DNA from: Amaricoccus sp047275745
GTDB taxonomy: Bacteria > Pseudomonadota > Alphaproteobacteria > Rhodobacterales > Rhodobacteraceae
Reading direction: 5' to 3'
DNA: 64,000 nt
NCBI RefSeq assembly: GCF_047275745.1
Contig: NZ_JBKQWU010000012.1
Span: forward strand, 36,752-100,751
Of this stretch, positions 1 through 11,818 are shown one piece after another (within the stretch, counting starts at the first letter, position 1; every line of letters starts with the position of its first letter). Both the position numbers and the translations under genes were made by a program. A model generated the notes under the pieces. That model searched no databases, was not told the DNA's origin, and worked only from the letters and a program-made list of their open reading frames with translations.

Positions 1-1250
1 TCGGCCACATCAGTTGAAGTGTGGTCGTCCAAATCGATAAGACGTTTGATCTTCATGCCATTCGCTATCTTCGGCAGCGCGGCTGCGATTCCGAGGAAAT
101 CGCCAGAGACCTCTCTTGAATTGCCTGCGGAGATGAAGGTGGTATCGGGAAACTCATCCGCGAAGATGGTCGTGTAGACGCGGGCGTCGTGCTCGGCATT
201 CTTCCCTGGGACTTGACCCGCCGGATTGCCTTCGCAGATTACAACTTCGGATGGGGCTACTAGGAAAGCAAGATCATCGAGCGCAACATGCAGCACGTTA
301 GCCCAGAACGCTCTCGTCGGCTTGGTCGGCTCGATCACCGTCGCCTGATCGAAATCGCGATCACCGAAGTCCAAAAAAACCACCGAGTTTGGATCCTTGT
401 CATACAACTCCCGAGCCTTCCGCAGCATGCCGATTGAATGCGAAGCGATCCACAGCTGAGACTCGTCGGGTATGAGTTCCAAGAGTTCCTCCAAAAGGGC
501 ACCTTGGGTCCTCGTGTTCATGTGTAATTCGGGCTCGTCGATACAATAAATCGCGTCTTTGTAAGTGCGGCGTTTAATTACGAGATCCGTAATGAGATCG
601 AAAGCTGCCTTCTCACCGCCCGATAGATTCTTGTAATCAAATTTCGAAATTTTACCTTTACTGAATTGAAATGTGCCGTTCTCTAAAGGATTTCCGATGC
701 CCAGAAAATTTAAATCGGAAAAAAGTCGCAGAATCGGCTTCCGAATGTCTCCGACAATTCGTTCCCGAAATTCTGCAATTGTCAAATTGGGTAATTCATT
801 GACAAAAACGTCCTCGAGAGTTTGTGCGGCGATCCGTTGGTAGTTCATAGAAGCCTCGGCGTCTTGATCAATCAATCTGCTGAGATTGAAGCTTTGGATA
901 ATGTCTCTCTGTTTCGAAAGAGAATCGATTTGAAAATCTGCTTCGTGACGGTGAGCGCCGCGAATGTAAAAACTTCCTGCCAATAATTGGATCGATCCAT
1001 GGGTGAGTATCTGAATTCGTTTATAGAAATCTATATCCTGATTTTCATTATTATTATAATATTCTCGATCTTCTCGATAGCTGAGTAGATTATCTGCGCG
1101 ATATTTTAAGAGAAAAGCATCAAAAAGTGATGACTTCCCGGATCCATTCGGTCCGGAGAGAATCACAAGCTTTGCAGAGCATGGAATATTTTTTATTTCT
1201 AGATCGACAAATCTTCGAAAATTATTTACTTTTATGCGTGAAATTTTCAT
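1..1250 (-). CDS. AAA ATPase with TOPRIM-like region, OLD-family-like (partial)
   Basis: The reading frame is open from ATG at 1250 to the left edge, giving 416 codons without a stop, so the C-terminus lies outside the window. Residues 33-41 form a Walker A (GPNGSGKSS). An ABC-type signature LSGGEK and a Walker B ending CIDEPELH follow, as in RecF/AAA_15 ATPases. After the ATPase come VVICEG and, about 65 residues later, LIDLDD, the order of acidic motifs expected of a TOPRIM nuclease domain. This is the architecture of OLD-family nucleases, many of which belong to anti-phage or plasmid-exclusion systems. The gene is clearly AT-richer than the dnaE next to it, which suggests horizontal acquisition. 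The role in defence is inference from the family only, and any partner gene lies outside the window. Confidence 0.8.
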   Translation of the reverse strand, partial: MKISRIKVNNFRRFVDLEIKNIPCSAKLVILSGPNGSGKSSLFDAFLLKYRADNLLSYREDREYYNNNENQDIDFYKRIQILTHGSIQLLAGSFYIRGAHRHEADFQIDSLSKQRDIIQSFNLSRLIDQDAEASMNYQRIAAQTLEDVFVNELPNLTIAEFRERIVGDIRKPILRLFSDLNFLGIGNPLENGTFQFSKGKISKFDYKNLSGGEKAAFDLITDLVIKRRTYKDAIYCIDEPELHMNTRTQGALLEELLELIPDESQLWIASHSIGMLRKARELYDKDPNSVVFLDFGDRDFDQATVIEPTKPTRAFWANVLHVALDDLAFLVAPSEVVICEGNPAGQVPGKNAEHDARVYTTIFADEFPDTTFISAGNSREVSGDFLGIAAALPKIANGMKIKRLIDLDDHTSTDVA

Positions 1251-1324
1251 GCAAGAAATTCCAAATTTAGGGTCGTTTGGCTGACTTCGAGTGGATTTGG
1301 ATTTGAGATTCCATTTCGAAACCC

Positions 1325-4771
<3,447 letters not shown>

Positions 4772-5022
4772 GGACCGATCTCTAACCCGGCGGCCGGGCC
4801 GGGCCAAGCGGCGGCGCGGCCGCCCCTCGGTGGCGCGGGATTGCACAGTTCGCGCGGCCGCGGGCCCGTCAACCGCGCATTGACGCGGCAGTTAACGAAA
4901 CGTTGCGTGTCGCTCTTGCGCGGCGCCGGGTTCCATGCCTGATATCGGGTCGAAACGACGGATGGAGAGCCCATGCGTGCCCGCGCCACTCATCCCCGCG
5001 CAATTGATCGCGTGACCGGCGA

Positions 5023-6543
5023 ATGACTCCGCTCCTCGAAATCGACGGGCTTTCGAAATCGTATCCGGGCGTGAAGGCGAACGAGGATGTGCGCTTTTCG
5101 ATCGCTCCCGGCGAGGTTCACGCGCTGCTCGGCGAGAACGGCGCGGGCAAGTCGACGCTCGTCAAGATGATCTACGGGCTGGTGCGGCCCGACAGCGGGA
5201 CGATGCGCCTCCGGGGTGAGCCCTACGCGCCGCCGAAGCCCTCGGTCGCGCGGGCGACGGGCGTCGCGATGGTGTTCCAGCACTTCTCGCTCTTCGACGC
5301 GCTCGACGTGGCGGAGAATGTCGCGCTCGGCATGGAGAACCCGCCGCCGACGCGCGCGCTCGCGGCCCGGATTCGCGAGGTCAGCGAGGAATACGGCCTG
5401 CCGCTCGATCCCGGCCGGCTCGTCGGCGATCTCTCGGCGGGGGAGCGGCAGCGGGTCGAGATCGTGCGCTGTCTCCTGCAGGACCCGAAGCTCCTCATCA
5501 TGGACGAGCCGACCAGCGTGCTGACGCCGCAGGAGGTCGAGATCCTGTTCCGCACGCTGCGTCAGCTGTCCGCCGAGGGCACGGCGATCCTCTACATCAG
5601 CCACAAGCTCGAGGAGATCCGCGCGCTCTGCGATGGCGCCACCATCCTGCGTCGGGGCAGGGTGGTCGGAAGCTGCGCGCCCCGCGAGAAGACGGCGCGG
5701 GATCTCGCGGAGATGATGGTCGGCCAGACGCTGACCCCGCCCGCCAGGACCGGGCGGGCTCTCGGGCCGGTCGCGCTCGAAGTCTCGAGGCTCACGCTCG
5801 GCTCGCCCAATCCCTTCGGCGTCGGCCTCCGCGATGTGAGTTTCGCCGTGCGCGAGGGCGAGATCCTCGGCATCGCGGGTGTCGCGGGCAACGGCCAGGA
5901 CGAGCTCCTGCTCGCGCTCTCGGGCGAGTTGCGCGCGCCGCCCGAGGCGATCCGGATCGGGGGCAGGGGCGTGGGCGGGCTCGGTCCGGCGGAGCGGCGG
6001 CGGCTCGGCCTCGTCGCGGCGCCGGAGGAACGGCTTGGCCACGCGGCGGCGCCCGACATGACGCTGACGGAGAACGCGCTGCTCTCGGCGGCGGCGCGTC
6101 GCGGCCTGATGGCGCGCGGGTTGATCGACTGGAAGAAGACGCGGGACTTCGCCGCCGAGGTGATCGCGAAATACGACGTGCGTACGCCGGGGACGGAGGT
6201 CGCCGCCCGCGCGCTCTCGGGCGGCAACCTGCAGAAGTTCGTGATCGGGCGGGAGCTTCTGCAGGAGCCGAAGGTGGTCGTCGTGAACCAGCCGACCTGG
6301 GGCGTCGACGCGGCGGCGGCGGCGGCGATCCGTCAGGCGCTGCTCGACCGCGCGGCGGCGGGCGCGGCGGTGGTGGTGATCAGCCAGGATCTCGACGAAC
6401 TGCTGGAAGTCGCCGACCGCTTCGCCGCGCTCAACGGCGGCCGGATGACGGCGCCCCGGCCGACGGAGGGGCTCAGCGTGGACGAGATCGGCCTGATGAT
6501 GGGCGGCGCCCACGGGATGGAGGTCGCCCATGCTCACGCTTGA
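5023..6543 (+). CDS. ABC transporter ATP-binding protein, BMP-type nucleoside/sugar importer
   Basis: A 506-residue protein with two ABC ATPase cassettes in tandem. The first has Walker A GENGAGKST, signature LSAGERQRVEI and Walker B LLIMDEPTS. The second is degenerate (GVAGNGQDELL in place of a Walker A, signature LSGGNLQKFV). This degenerate second half is typical of the carbohydrate/nucleoside uptake class (MglA/RbsA/YufO type). It should energise the two permeases encoded immediately downstream at the inner membrane. Its 3' end overlaps the first permease by 14 bases, so the genes are translationally coupled. The BMP binding protein at the end of the operon suggests nucleosides, purines or a related small molecule as substrate, but the exact substrate cannot be read from sequence. 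Confidence 0.88.
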   Translation: MTPLLEIDGLSKSYPGVKANEDVRFSIAPGEVHALLGENGAGKSTLVKMIYGLVRPDSGTMRLRGEPYAPPKPSVARATGVAMVFQHFSLFDALDVAENVALGMENPPPTRALAARIREVSEEYGLPLDPGRLVGDLSAGERQRVEIVRCLLQDPKLLIMDEPTSVLTPQEVEILFRTLRQLSAEGTAILYISHKLEEIRALCDGATILRRGRVVGSCAPREKTARDLAEMMVGQTLTPPARTGRALGPVALEVSRLTLGSPNPFGVGLRDVSFAVREGEILGIAGVAGNGQDELLLALSGELRAPPEAIRIGGRGVGGLGPAERRRLGLVAAPEERLGHAAAPDMTLTENALLSAAARRGLMARGLIDWKKTRDFAAEVIAKYDVRTPGTEVAARALSGGNLQKFVIGRELLQEPKVVVVNQPTWGVDAAAAAAIRQALLDRAAAGAAVVVISQDLDELLEVADRFAALNGGRMTAPRPTEGLSVDEIGLMMGGAHGMEVAHAHA

Positions 6544-7618
6544 GAAGCGGCCCTCGCCCTCGCGCGCCTGGACGATCGCGACGCCGATCCTCGCCGTGCT
6601 GCTCACCATGATCGCCGGAGGCATCATGTTCGCGCTGCTCGGCAAGAACCCGGTCGAGGCGATCCGCACCATCTTCTGGTCGCCGCTCTTCGACCCGAAT
6701 GTCGCAAGCTACTCGCGGCCGCAGCTTCTGGTGAAGGCCGGGCCGCTCATCCTGATCGCGGTCGGGCTCTCGCTCGGCTTCCGCGCCGGGGTCTGGAACA
6801 TCGGCGCCGAGGGGCAGTACATCATGGGCGCGATCTGCGGCGCCGCCGCCGGGCTCGCGCTCTATCCGATGGAGGCGCGCTGGCTCATCTTTCCGCTCAT
6901 GGTGCTCGCGGGCGCGCTCGGCGGGTTTCTCTGGGCGATGATCCCGGCGATCCTCCGGACGAACTTCCGCACCAACGAGATCCTCGTCTCGCTGCTCCTC
7001 GTCTATGTCGCGCAGTCGCTGCTCGCCTCGATGGCGCTCGGCGCGCTCCGCAACCCCGAAGGCGGCGGTTTTCCCGGTTCGCGCAACCTGAGCCAGTGGC
7101 CGTCCTCGGCGAACGGGGAACTCATCGCGGGCACCGGGCTGCACTGGGGCGTCGTCGCCGCGGTCGTCGCGGTCGTCGCGGCGGAATTCCTGCTCCGGCG
7201 GCACAAGCTCGGCTTCAACATCCGCCTCTCCGGGGCGGCGCCGAGGGCGGCGCGCTTCGCGGGGGTGAACCCGGATCGGCTCGTGATCCTCTGCATGGGG
7301 ATCTCGGGCGCGCTCGCGGGACTCGCCGGTCTCTTCGAGGTCACCGGACCCTCGGGGCAGATCAGCATCGACTTCGCCTCGGGATACGGGTTCACCGCGA
7401 TCATCGTGGCCTTCCTCGGGCGGCTGAGCCCGGTCGGCATCCTCTTCGCCGGGCTCCTGATGGCGCTCACCTATATCGGGGGCGAACTCGCGCAGTTCAT
7501 GCTCGGCCTGCCTTCGGCGGCGATCCAGGCGTTCCAGGGGATGCTGCTCTTCTTCCTGCTCGGCGTCGACGTGCTCTCGAACTACCGCGTCCGTTTCGCG
7601 ACGAAAGGAGCCGCCTGA
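6530..7618 (+). CDS. ABC transporter permease, BMP/nucleoside class
   Basis: Inner-membrane permease of 362 residues with about eight to ten hydrophobic segments and the EGQYIMGAICG-type motif of the BPD_transp_2 family (YufP/NupP-like). It starts inside the ATPase gene and its TGA overlaps the ATG of the next permease at 7618 (TGATG), so the three genes form one tightly coupled unit. With the second permease it should form the heteromeric channel that receives substrate from the BMP lipoprotein or periplasmic protein at 8589. Confidence 0.87.
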   Translation: MLTLEKRPSPSRAWTIATPILAVLLTMIAGGIMFALLGKNPVEAIRTIFWSPLFDPNVASYSRPQLLVKAGPLILIAVGLSLGFRAGVWNIGAEGQYIMGAICGAAAGLALYPMEARWLIFPLMVLAGALGGFLWAMIPAILRTNFRTNEILVSLLLVYVAQSLLASMALGALRNPEGGGFPGSRNLSQWPSSANGELIAGTGLHWGVVAAVVAVVAAEFLLRRHKLGFNIRLSGAAPRAARFAGVNPDRLVILCMGISGALAGLAGLFEVTGPSGQISIDFASGYGFTAIIVAFLGRLSPVGILFAGLLMALTYIGGELAQFMLGLPSAAIQAFQGMLLFFLLGVDVLSNYRVRFATKGAA

Positions 7619-8547
7619 TGCTCGGGGGGATCAATCCGGCGATCCTGATCGCCTCGCTCATGGTCGCGGCCGTGCCGATCATGTTCGCGGCGATCGGCGA
7701 GCTCGTGGCGGAGAAGGCGGGCGTCCTGAACCTCGGCGTCGAGGGGATGATGATCATCGGCGCGATCTGCGGCCTCGTCGCCGCGGTCCAGAGTGGCAGT
7801 CCGCTCCTCGGCTTCCTCGCGGCGGCGCTGGCGGGGGCGGCGCTCTCGCTCGTCTTCGCGGTGCTGACCCAGGTCTTTCTCGCCAACCAGGTCGCGACCG
7901 GGCTCGCGCTCACGCTCTTCGGACTGGGGCTCTCCTCGCTGATCGGCCAGGGCTATGTCGGGGTGAAGCCGCCACCGACGCCGCGGCTCGACATACCCCT
8001 GCTCTCCGACATTCCGGGGCTCGGGCCGATGCTCTTTCGCCACGACATCTGGGTCTATCTCTCGATCGCCGCGGTCGCGGCGGTCTGGGCCGCGCTGCGG
8101 TATTCACGACCCGGCCTCGTCCTGCGCGCGGTGGGCGAGAACCACGACGCGGCGCATGCGCTCGGCTACAGGGTCACGCGCGTCCGCTTCCTCGCGATCC
8201 TCTTCGGCGGCGCGATGGCGGGGCTGGGCGGCGCCTACCTCAGCCTCGTGCGCGTGCCGCAATGGGCGGACGGGATCACCGCCGGCGCCGGCTGGATCGC
8301 GCTCGCGATCGTGGTCTTCGCAAGCTGGAAGCCCTGGCGGGTCCTGATCGGCGCCTATCTCTTCGGCGGCATCTCGGTCCTGCAGTTGAACCTGCAGGCG
8401 GCGGGCGCGCGTATCCCGGTCGAGTATCTCGCCATGTCGCCCTATGTCATCACGATCATCGTGCTCGTCTTCATATCCGCCGGACGAGGCGGGCGGGGCG
8501 CGAACGCCCCCGCGGCGCTCGGCCGCAATTTCCACGCCGCGCGCTGA
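7618..8547 (+). CDS. ABC transporter permease, BMP/nucleoside class (second subunit)
   Basis: A 309-residue permease of the same family as its upstream neighbour (YufQ-like). The conserved segment GVLNLGVEGMMIIGA lies near residues 36-50, followed by repeated hydrophobic spans. The start at 7618 was chosen because it overlaps the preceding stop as TGATG and begins with a membrane segment. A longer in-frame reading upstream would overlap the first permease in another frame and has no family character. It ends about 40 bases before the binding-protein gene. Confidence 0.88.
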   Translation: MLGGINPAILIASLMVAAVPIMFAAIGELVAEKAGVLNLGVEGMMIIGAICGLVAAVQSGSPLLGFLAAALAGAALSLVFAVLTQVFLANQVATGLALTLFGLGLSSLIGQGYVGVKPPPTPRLDIPLLSDIPGLGPMLFRHDIWVYLSIAAVAAVWAALRYSRPGLVLRAVGENHDAAHALGYRVTRVRFLAILFGGAMAGLGGAYLSLVRVPQWADGITAGAGWIALAIVVFASWKPWRVLIGAYLFGGISVLQLNLQAAGARIPVEYLAMSPYVITIIVLVFISAGRGGRGANAPAALGRNFHAAR

Positions 8548-8588
8548 GCCCCGCGGCCGTCCATCCCTTGAACCATGGAGCCATTGAC

Positions 8589-9677
8589 ATGAAACGCGGA
8601 AACCTTCTCGCCAGCGCGGCGCTCGGTCTTGGCCTCGGGCTGGCGCTCGGCACATCGGCCTTCGCCCTCGACAAGGTGAAGGCCTGCTTCGTCTATGTCG
8701 GCCCGATCGGCGACGGCGGCTGGACCTTCCAGCACGATCAGGGCCGGCTCGATCTGGAGGCGGAGTTCGGCGACAGGGTCGAGACCGCCTATCAGGAGAG
8801 CGTGCCCGAGGGCGCGGATTCCGAGCGGGTGATGACGCAGATGGCGCTCTCGGGCTGCAACATCATCTTCGCCACCTCCTTCGGCTACATGGACCCGATC
8901 AACAATGTGGCGAAGAAGTTCCCCAACGTGATGTTCGAACACGCGACCGGCTACAAGCGCGACAGCCCGAACCTCTCGACCTATGACGCGCGCTTCTACG
9001 AGGGCCGGGCGGTGATGGGCACGATCGGCGGGCTCATGACCAAGTCGAACAAGATCGGCTATATCGGCTCCTTCCCGATCCCCGAGGTCATTCAGGGCAT
9101 CAATTCGAGCTTCCTCGCCGCGAGGAAGGTCAACCCGGACATCACGTTCTCGGTGGTCTGGGCCTATACCTGGTTCGATCCGGCGAAGGAGGCGGACGCC
9201 GCCAAGGCGCTGATCGAGCAGGGGGTGGACGTGATCCTGCAGCACACCGACTCGACCGCGCCGCTCGCGGAAGCGGCGAAGACCGAGGGGATCATCGGCT
9301 TCGGCCAGGCCTCCGACATGGCGGAATACAAGCCGAGCCCGCGGGTCTCCTCGATCATCGACAACTGGGGTCCGTACTACATCAAGCGCGTCGGCGAGCT
9401 GCTCGACGACAGCTACGCGCAGAACGCGACCTGGGCCGGGATCGCCGAGGGCGAGGTGAAGATCGGCGAGATCACCGAGACCGTCCCCGCCGAGGTCAAG
9501 GCCAGGGCCGAGGGGGTGCGCGACGCGATCGCGGCGGGGACGCTGCACCCGTTCACCGGGCCGATCAACAAGCAGGACGGCTCCGCCTGGCTCGCCGAGG
9601 GCGAGACGCCGGAGGACGGGGTGCTCGCCGGGATGAACTTCTACGTCGAAGGCATCGAAGGCGTGATCCCGCAATGA
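8589..9677 (+). CDS. BMP family ABC transporter substrate-binding protein
   Basis: A periplasmic receptor of 362 residues with a clear Sec signal peptide: basic N-terminus, long Leu/Gly/Ala core, and probable cleavage after the AFA around residue 25. The mature part opens VKACFVYVGPIGDGGWTFQHDQG, the fold entry of the Bmp/PnrA (TmpC) purine-nucleoside receptor family. It lacks a lipobox cysteine at the cleavage site, so it is probably soluble. As the last gene of the four-gene importer operon it sets substrate specificity. In alphaproteobacteria, relatives are often linked to purine or xanthine metabolism, but no such gene is in this window. Confidence 0.9.
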   Translation: MKRGNLLASAALGLGLGLALGTSAFALDKVKACFVYVGPIGDGGWTFQHDQGRLDLEAEFGDRVETAYQESVPEGADSERVMTQMALSGCNIIFATSFGYMDPINNVAKKFPNVMFEHATGYKRDSPNLSTYDARFYEGRAVMGTIGGLMTKSNKIGYIGSFPIPEVIQGINSSFLAARKVNPDITFSVVWAYTWFDPAKEADAAKALIEQGVDVILQHTDSTAPLAEAAKTEGIIGFGQASDMAEYKPSPRVSSIIDNWGPYYIKRVGELLDDSYAQNATWAGIAEGEVKIGEITETVPAEVKARAEGVRDAIAAGTLHPFTGPINKQDGSAWLAEGETPEDGVLAGMNFYVEGIEGVIPQ

Positions 9678-9746
9678 CGCGCTGACGCGCGGCCCTGGCG
9701 GCGTGGGTCTTGCGAAGCGCCCTCGCCGCGGTGCAACATGCGGGCC

Positions 9747-10331
9747 ATGACCGAGAGGCTCTCCATCGCCGTCGTCGAACAGGATCATGACCGCGCGCTC
9801 ATGATCGTCGATGGATTGCGCGATGCCGGCGACTACGACATCACGGTGATCGGCGACGTGATCGGCCTCGCGCGCCGGCTCCGCGCACTGGCGCCGGATG
9901 TGGTGCTGATCGATCTCGAAAGCCCCGACCGCGACGTGCTCGATGCGCTGACCCTCGCCTCGAGCCCGAGCGACCGGCCGGTGGCGATGTTCGTCGACCG
10001 CTCCGACGCCGGCGTGATGCGCGCGGCGATCGAGGCCGGGGTCAGCGCCTATGTCGTCGATGGCCTCAGCCGCGAGCGGATCAAGCCGGTACTGGAGGCG
10101 GCGATCGCGCGCTTCCACGTCGTGGCGCGGCTCCGCGCCGAGTTGGAGGCGACGAAGGCCGCGCTCGAGGAGCGCAAGACCGTGGACCGCGCCAAGGGCA
10201 TGCTGATGAAGGCCAAGGGTCTCGGCGAGGAGGAGGCCTACGCGCTTCTCCGCAAGACGGCGATGGCGCAGGGCCGCAAGGTGGTCGATGTGGCGCGCGC
10301 GCTGATCACCGCCGCGGACCTGCTCAGATGA
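9747..10331 (+). CDS. nasT: ANTAR domain response regulator, nitrate antiterminator NasT
   Basis: An RNA-binding antiterminator. The N-terminal half is a pseudo-receiver domain (IAVVEQDHDRA, then VVLIDLESPDRDV). The C-terminal 60 residues form an ANTAR domain: a long helix with KTVDRAKGMLMKAKGLGEEEAY followed by ALLRKTAM. In the known NasS-NasT pair, NasT is held inactive by NasS and released when nitrate or nitrite binds NasS. Its expected RNA target, two hexaloop hairpins, is found at 11685-11716 just downstream of nasS. The nasS start overlaps this stop (ATGA). ATG 9738 is an alternative start; neither has a good Shine-Dalgarno sequence. Confidence 0.9.
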   Translation: MTERLSIAVVEQDHDRALMIVDGLRDAGDYDITVIGDVIGLARRLRALAPDVVLIDLESPDRDVLDALTLASSPSDRPVAMFVDRSDAGVMRAAIEAGVSAYVVDGLSRERIKPVLEAAIARFHVVARLRAELEATKAALEERKTVDRAKGMLMKAKGLGEEEAYALLRKTAMAQGRKVVDVARALITAADLLR

Positions 10332-11491
10332 CCCGGCGGATCGACTGCGGATACGTGCCGCTCGTCGATGCCGCGCCGCTCGTCATCGCGGCGGAGATCG
10401 GCTTCGCGGCGGAGGAGGGCCTCGACCTGCGGCTGCGCCGCGAACTCTCCTGGGCGGCGTTGCGCGACCGGCTGATCTGGGGCGCCTATGACGCGGCGCA
10501 TATGCTGGCGCCGGTGATCGTCGCGCAAAGCGGCGGGATCGGAGCCGGCGACGAGCCGCTCGACGCGCTGATGCTGCTCTCGGTCAATGGCGAGGTCATC
10601 GGCGCGAGCCCCGCGCTCGCTCGGGAGATCCGGGCGCGGGCGGATGATTTTCTCGACGCGGCCGCGACGGGGCAGGCGCTTCGCGCCGCGGCCGCCGGGC
10701 GGCGGCTCAGGGTCGGAGTGCCGTTCCCCTATTCGACGCATGCGCTGATCGTCACCTACTGGCTCAGCGGCGTTGGCATGGCCGGCGAGGTCGAACTCAC
10801 AACCGTGCCGCCGCCCCGGATGGCCAAGGCGATGGCGGCGGGCGAGATCGACCTCTTCTGCGTCGGCGAGCCCTGGGGCAGCGTCGCCGTCGAGCGGGGC
10901 GCGGCCGAGCTCATCCTGCCCGGCGCCGCGATCTGGCGCTTCGCGCCCGAGAAGGCGCTGGCGATGCCGAGGGCCAGTGTGGAAGCGCGGCCGGAGACGG
11001 CGGAGGCGCTGATGCGCGCGGTCTGGCGCGCGGCGCGCTGGCTCGACGAGTCCTCGAACACGGCGACGGCGGCGGGCATTCTCGGCCGCGCGGACTATCT
11101 CGACATGCACCCCGACCTGCTGGAACGCGCCCTGACCGGTCGGCTTGCGATCAACCCGGCCGGCGACGAGCGCCTCGCGCCCAGGTTCATCGAGTTCTTC
11201 GCAGCCGCGGCGAACTTCCCCTGGCGCAGCCAGGGGCTCTGGATCGCGGAGGCGCTGGCGAAGCTCGGCGGTGCCGACCGCGGGCGCCTCCGCGCCGCGG
11301 CCCGCGCATCCTTCCGGACCGACCTGTTCCGCCGCGCACTGGGGCCCATCGGCGCGGATCTTCCCGGCGCTTCCGAGAAGGTCGAGGGTGCCATGGGGGT
11401 CCCGACGGCGGTCGCCTCGACGCTCGGCAAGCTGGTCCTTGGCCCCGACCGCTTCTTCGACGGCGTGATCTTCGACCCCGCCGACGACTGA
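10328..11491 (+). CDS. nasS: nitrate sensor NasS, NrtA/CmpA-like
   Basis: A 387-residue protein of the nitrate/bicarbonate ABC binding-protein family, without a signal peptide (MTRRIDCGYVPLVDAAPL), so it should be cytoplasmic. That is the hallmark of NasS as opposed to transport receptors such as NrtA. The motif HMLAPVIVAQ and the GVPFPYSTH segment match the family's ligand-binding lobe. It overlaps nasT by four bases. In the established system NasS binds NasT without nitrate and frees it when nitrate or nitrite is bound. Confidence 0.88.
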   Translation: MTRRIDCGYVPLVDAAPLVIAAEIGFAAEEGLDLRLRRELSWAALRDRLIWGAYDAAHMLAPVIVAQSGGIGAGDEPLDALMLLSVNGEVIGASPALAREIRARADDFLDAAATGQALRAAAAGRRLRVGVPFPYSTHALIVTYWLSGVGMAGEVELTTVPPPRMAKAMAAGEIDLFCVGEPWGSVAVERGAAELILPGAAIWRFAPEKALAMPRASVEARPETAEALMRAVWRAARWLDESSNTATAAGILGRADYLDMHPDLLERALTGRLAINPAGDERLAPRFIEFFAAAANFPWRSQGLWIAEALAKLGGADRGRLRAAARASFRTDLFRRALGPIGADLPGASEKVEGAMGVPTAVASTLGKLVLGPDRFFDGVIFDPADD

Positions 11492-11684
11492 ATCCGGGCG
11501 GAATCCGGGTCGGACGGCGCGCTTTTGCGCAGTGCGATGCCCTCGGCGGCCCCGGAACTGCCCGTCTATTGTGCAACTGCGAAAAAAGCGCATCCCATGC
11601 TCACGCGGCGCTTGCGCGGCACTCGCGATTCGCGCTAGCAAAACGTTATCGGCTCACCGACGGGCCGGGCATCACGAGATTCAG
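11492..11684 (+). promoter_or_regulatory. nas leader upstream half, promoter region not resolved
   Basis: Non-coding stretch between the nasS stop and the ANTAR hairpins. It should contain the promoter of the nrt-nir-nas operon. I find no convincing sigma-54 (GG-N10-GC) or sigma-70 pair. The A-rich patch around 11579-11586 and the GCAAAACG around 11637-11645 break the otherwise GC-rich sequence. A short GCGC-TTTT-GCGC hairpin occurs near 11520. Confidence 0.4.
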
Positions 11685-11755
11685 CGCCAAAGACGGCGCC
11701 CAGGCAAAGCCGCCTGACCTTCGCACCCGCGGGGCTGCGAACTGGTCGGCGGCTT
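11685..11755 (+). promoter_or_regulatory. ANTAR-type two-hairpin antitermination leader with overlapping terminator
   Basis: Hairpin P1 pairs GCGCC (11685-11689) with GGCGC (11696-11700) around the hexaloop AAAGAC. Hairpin P2 pairs CAGGC (11701-11705) with GCCTG (11712-11716) around AAAGCC. Both six-base loops carry A at position 1 and G at position 4, the known ANTAR recognition signature. The alternative fold is a long terminator. AAGCCGCC (11707-11714) pairs with GGCGGCTT (11748-11755), GACC (11716-11719) with GGTC (11744-11747), and TTCGCA (11720-11725) with TGCGAA (11736-11741), followed by a T-rich run. P2 and the terminator share 11707-11716 and cannot coexist, so NasT binding should allow read-through into nrtA. 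Confidence 0.88.
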
Positions 11756-11818
11756 CTTTCGTTTCGCCGGATTCCGGGGTCGTTCCGGGATCCTAGTCAG
11801 GATCATGACAGGGTAGCC

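Noticed and set aside
11560..11640. Sigma-54/NtrC promoter for the nrt operon
   Set aside because: No GG-N10-GC pair with the right context, and only half-site resemblance to an NtrC box.
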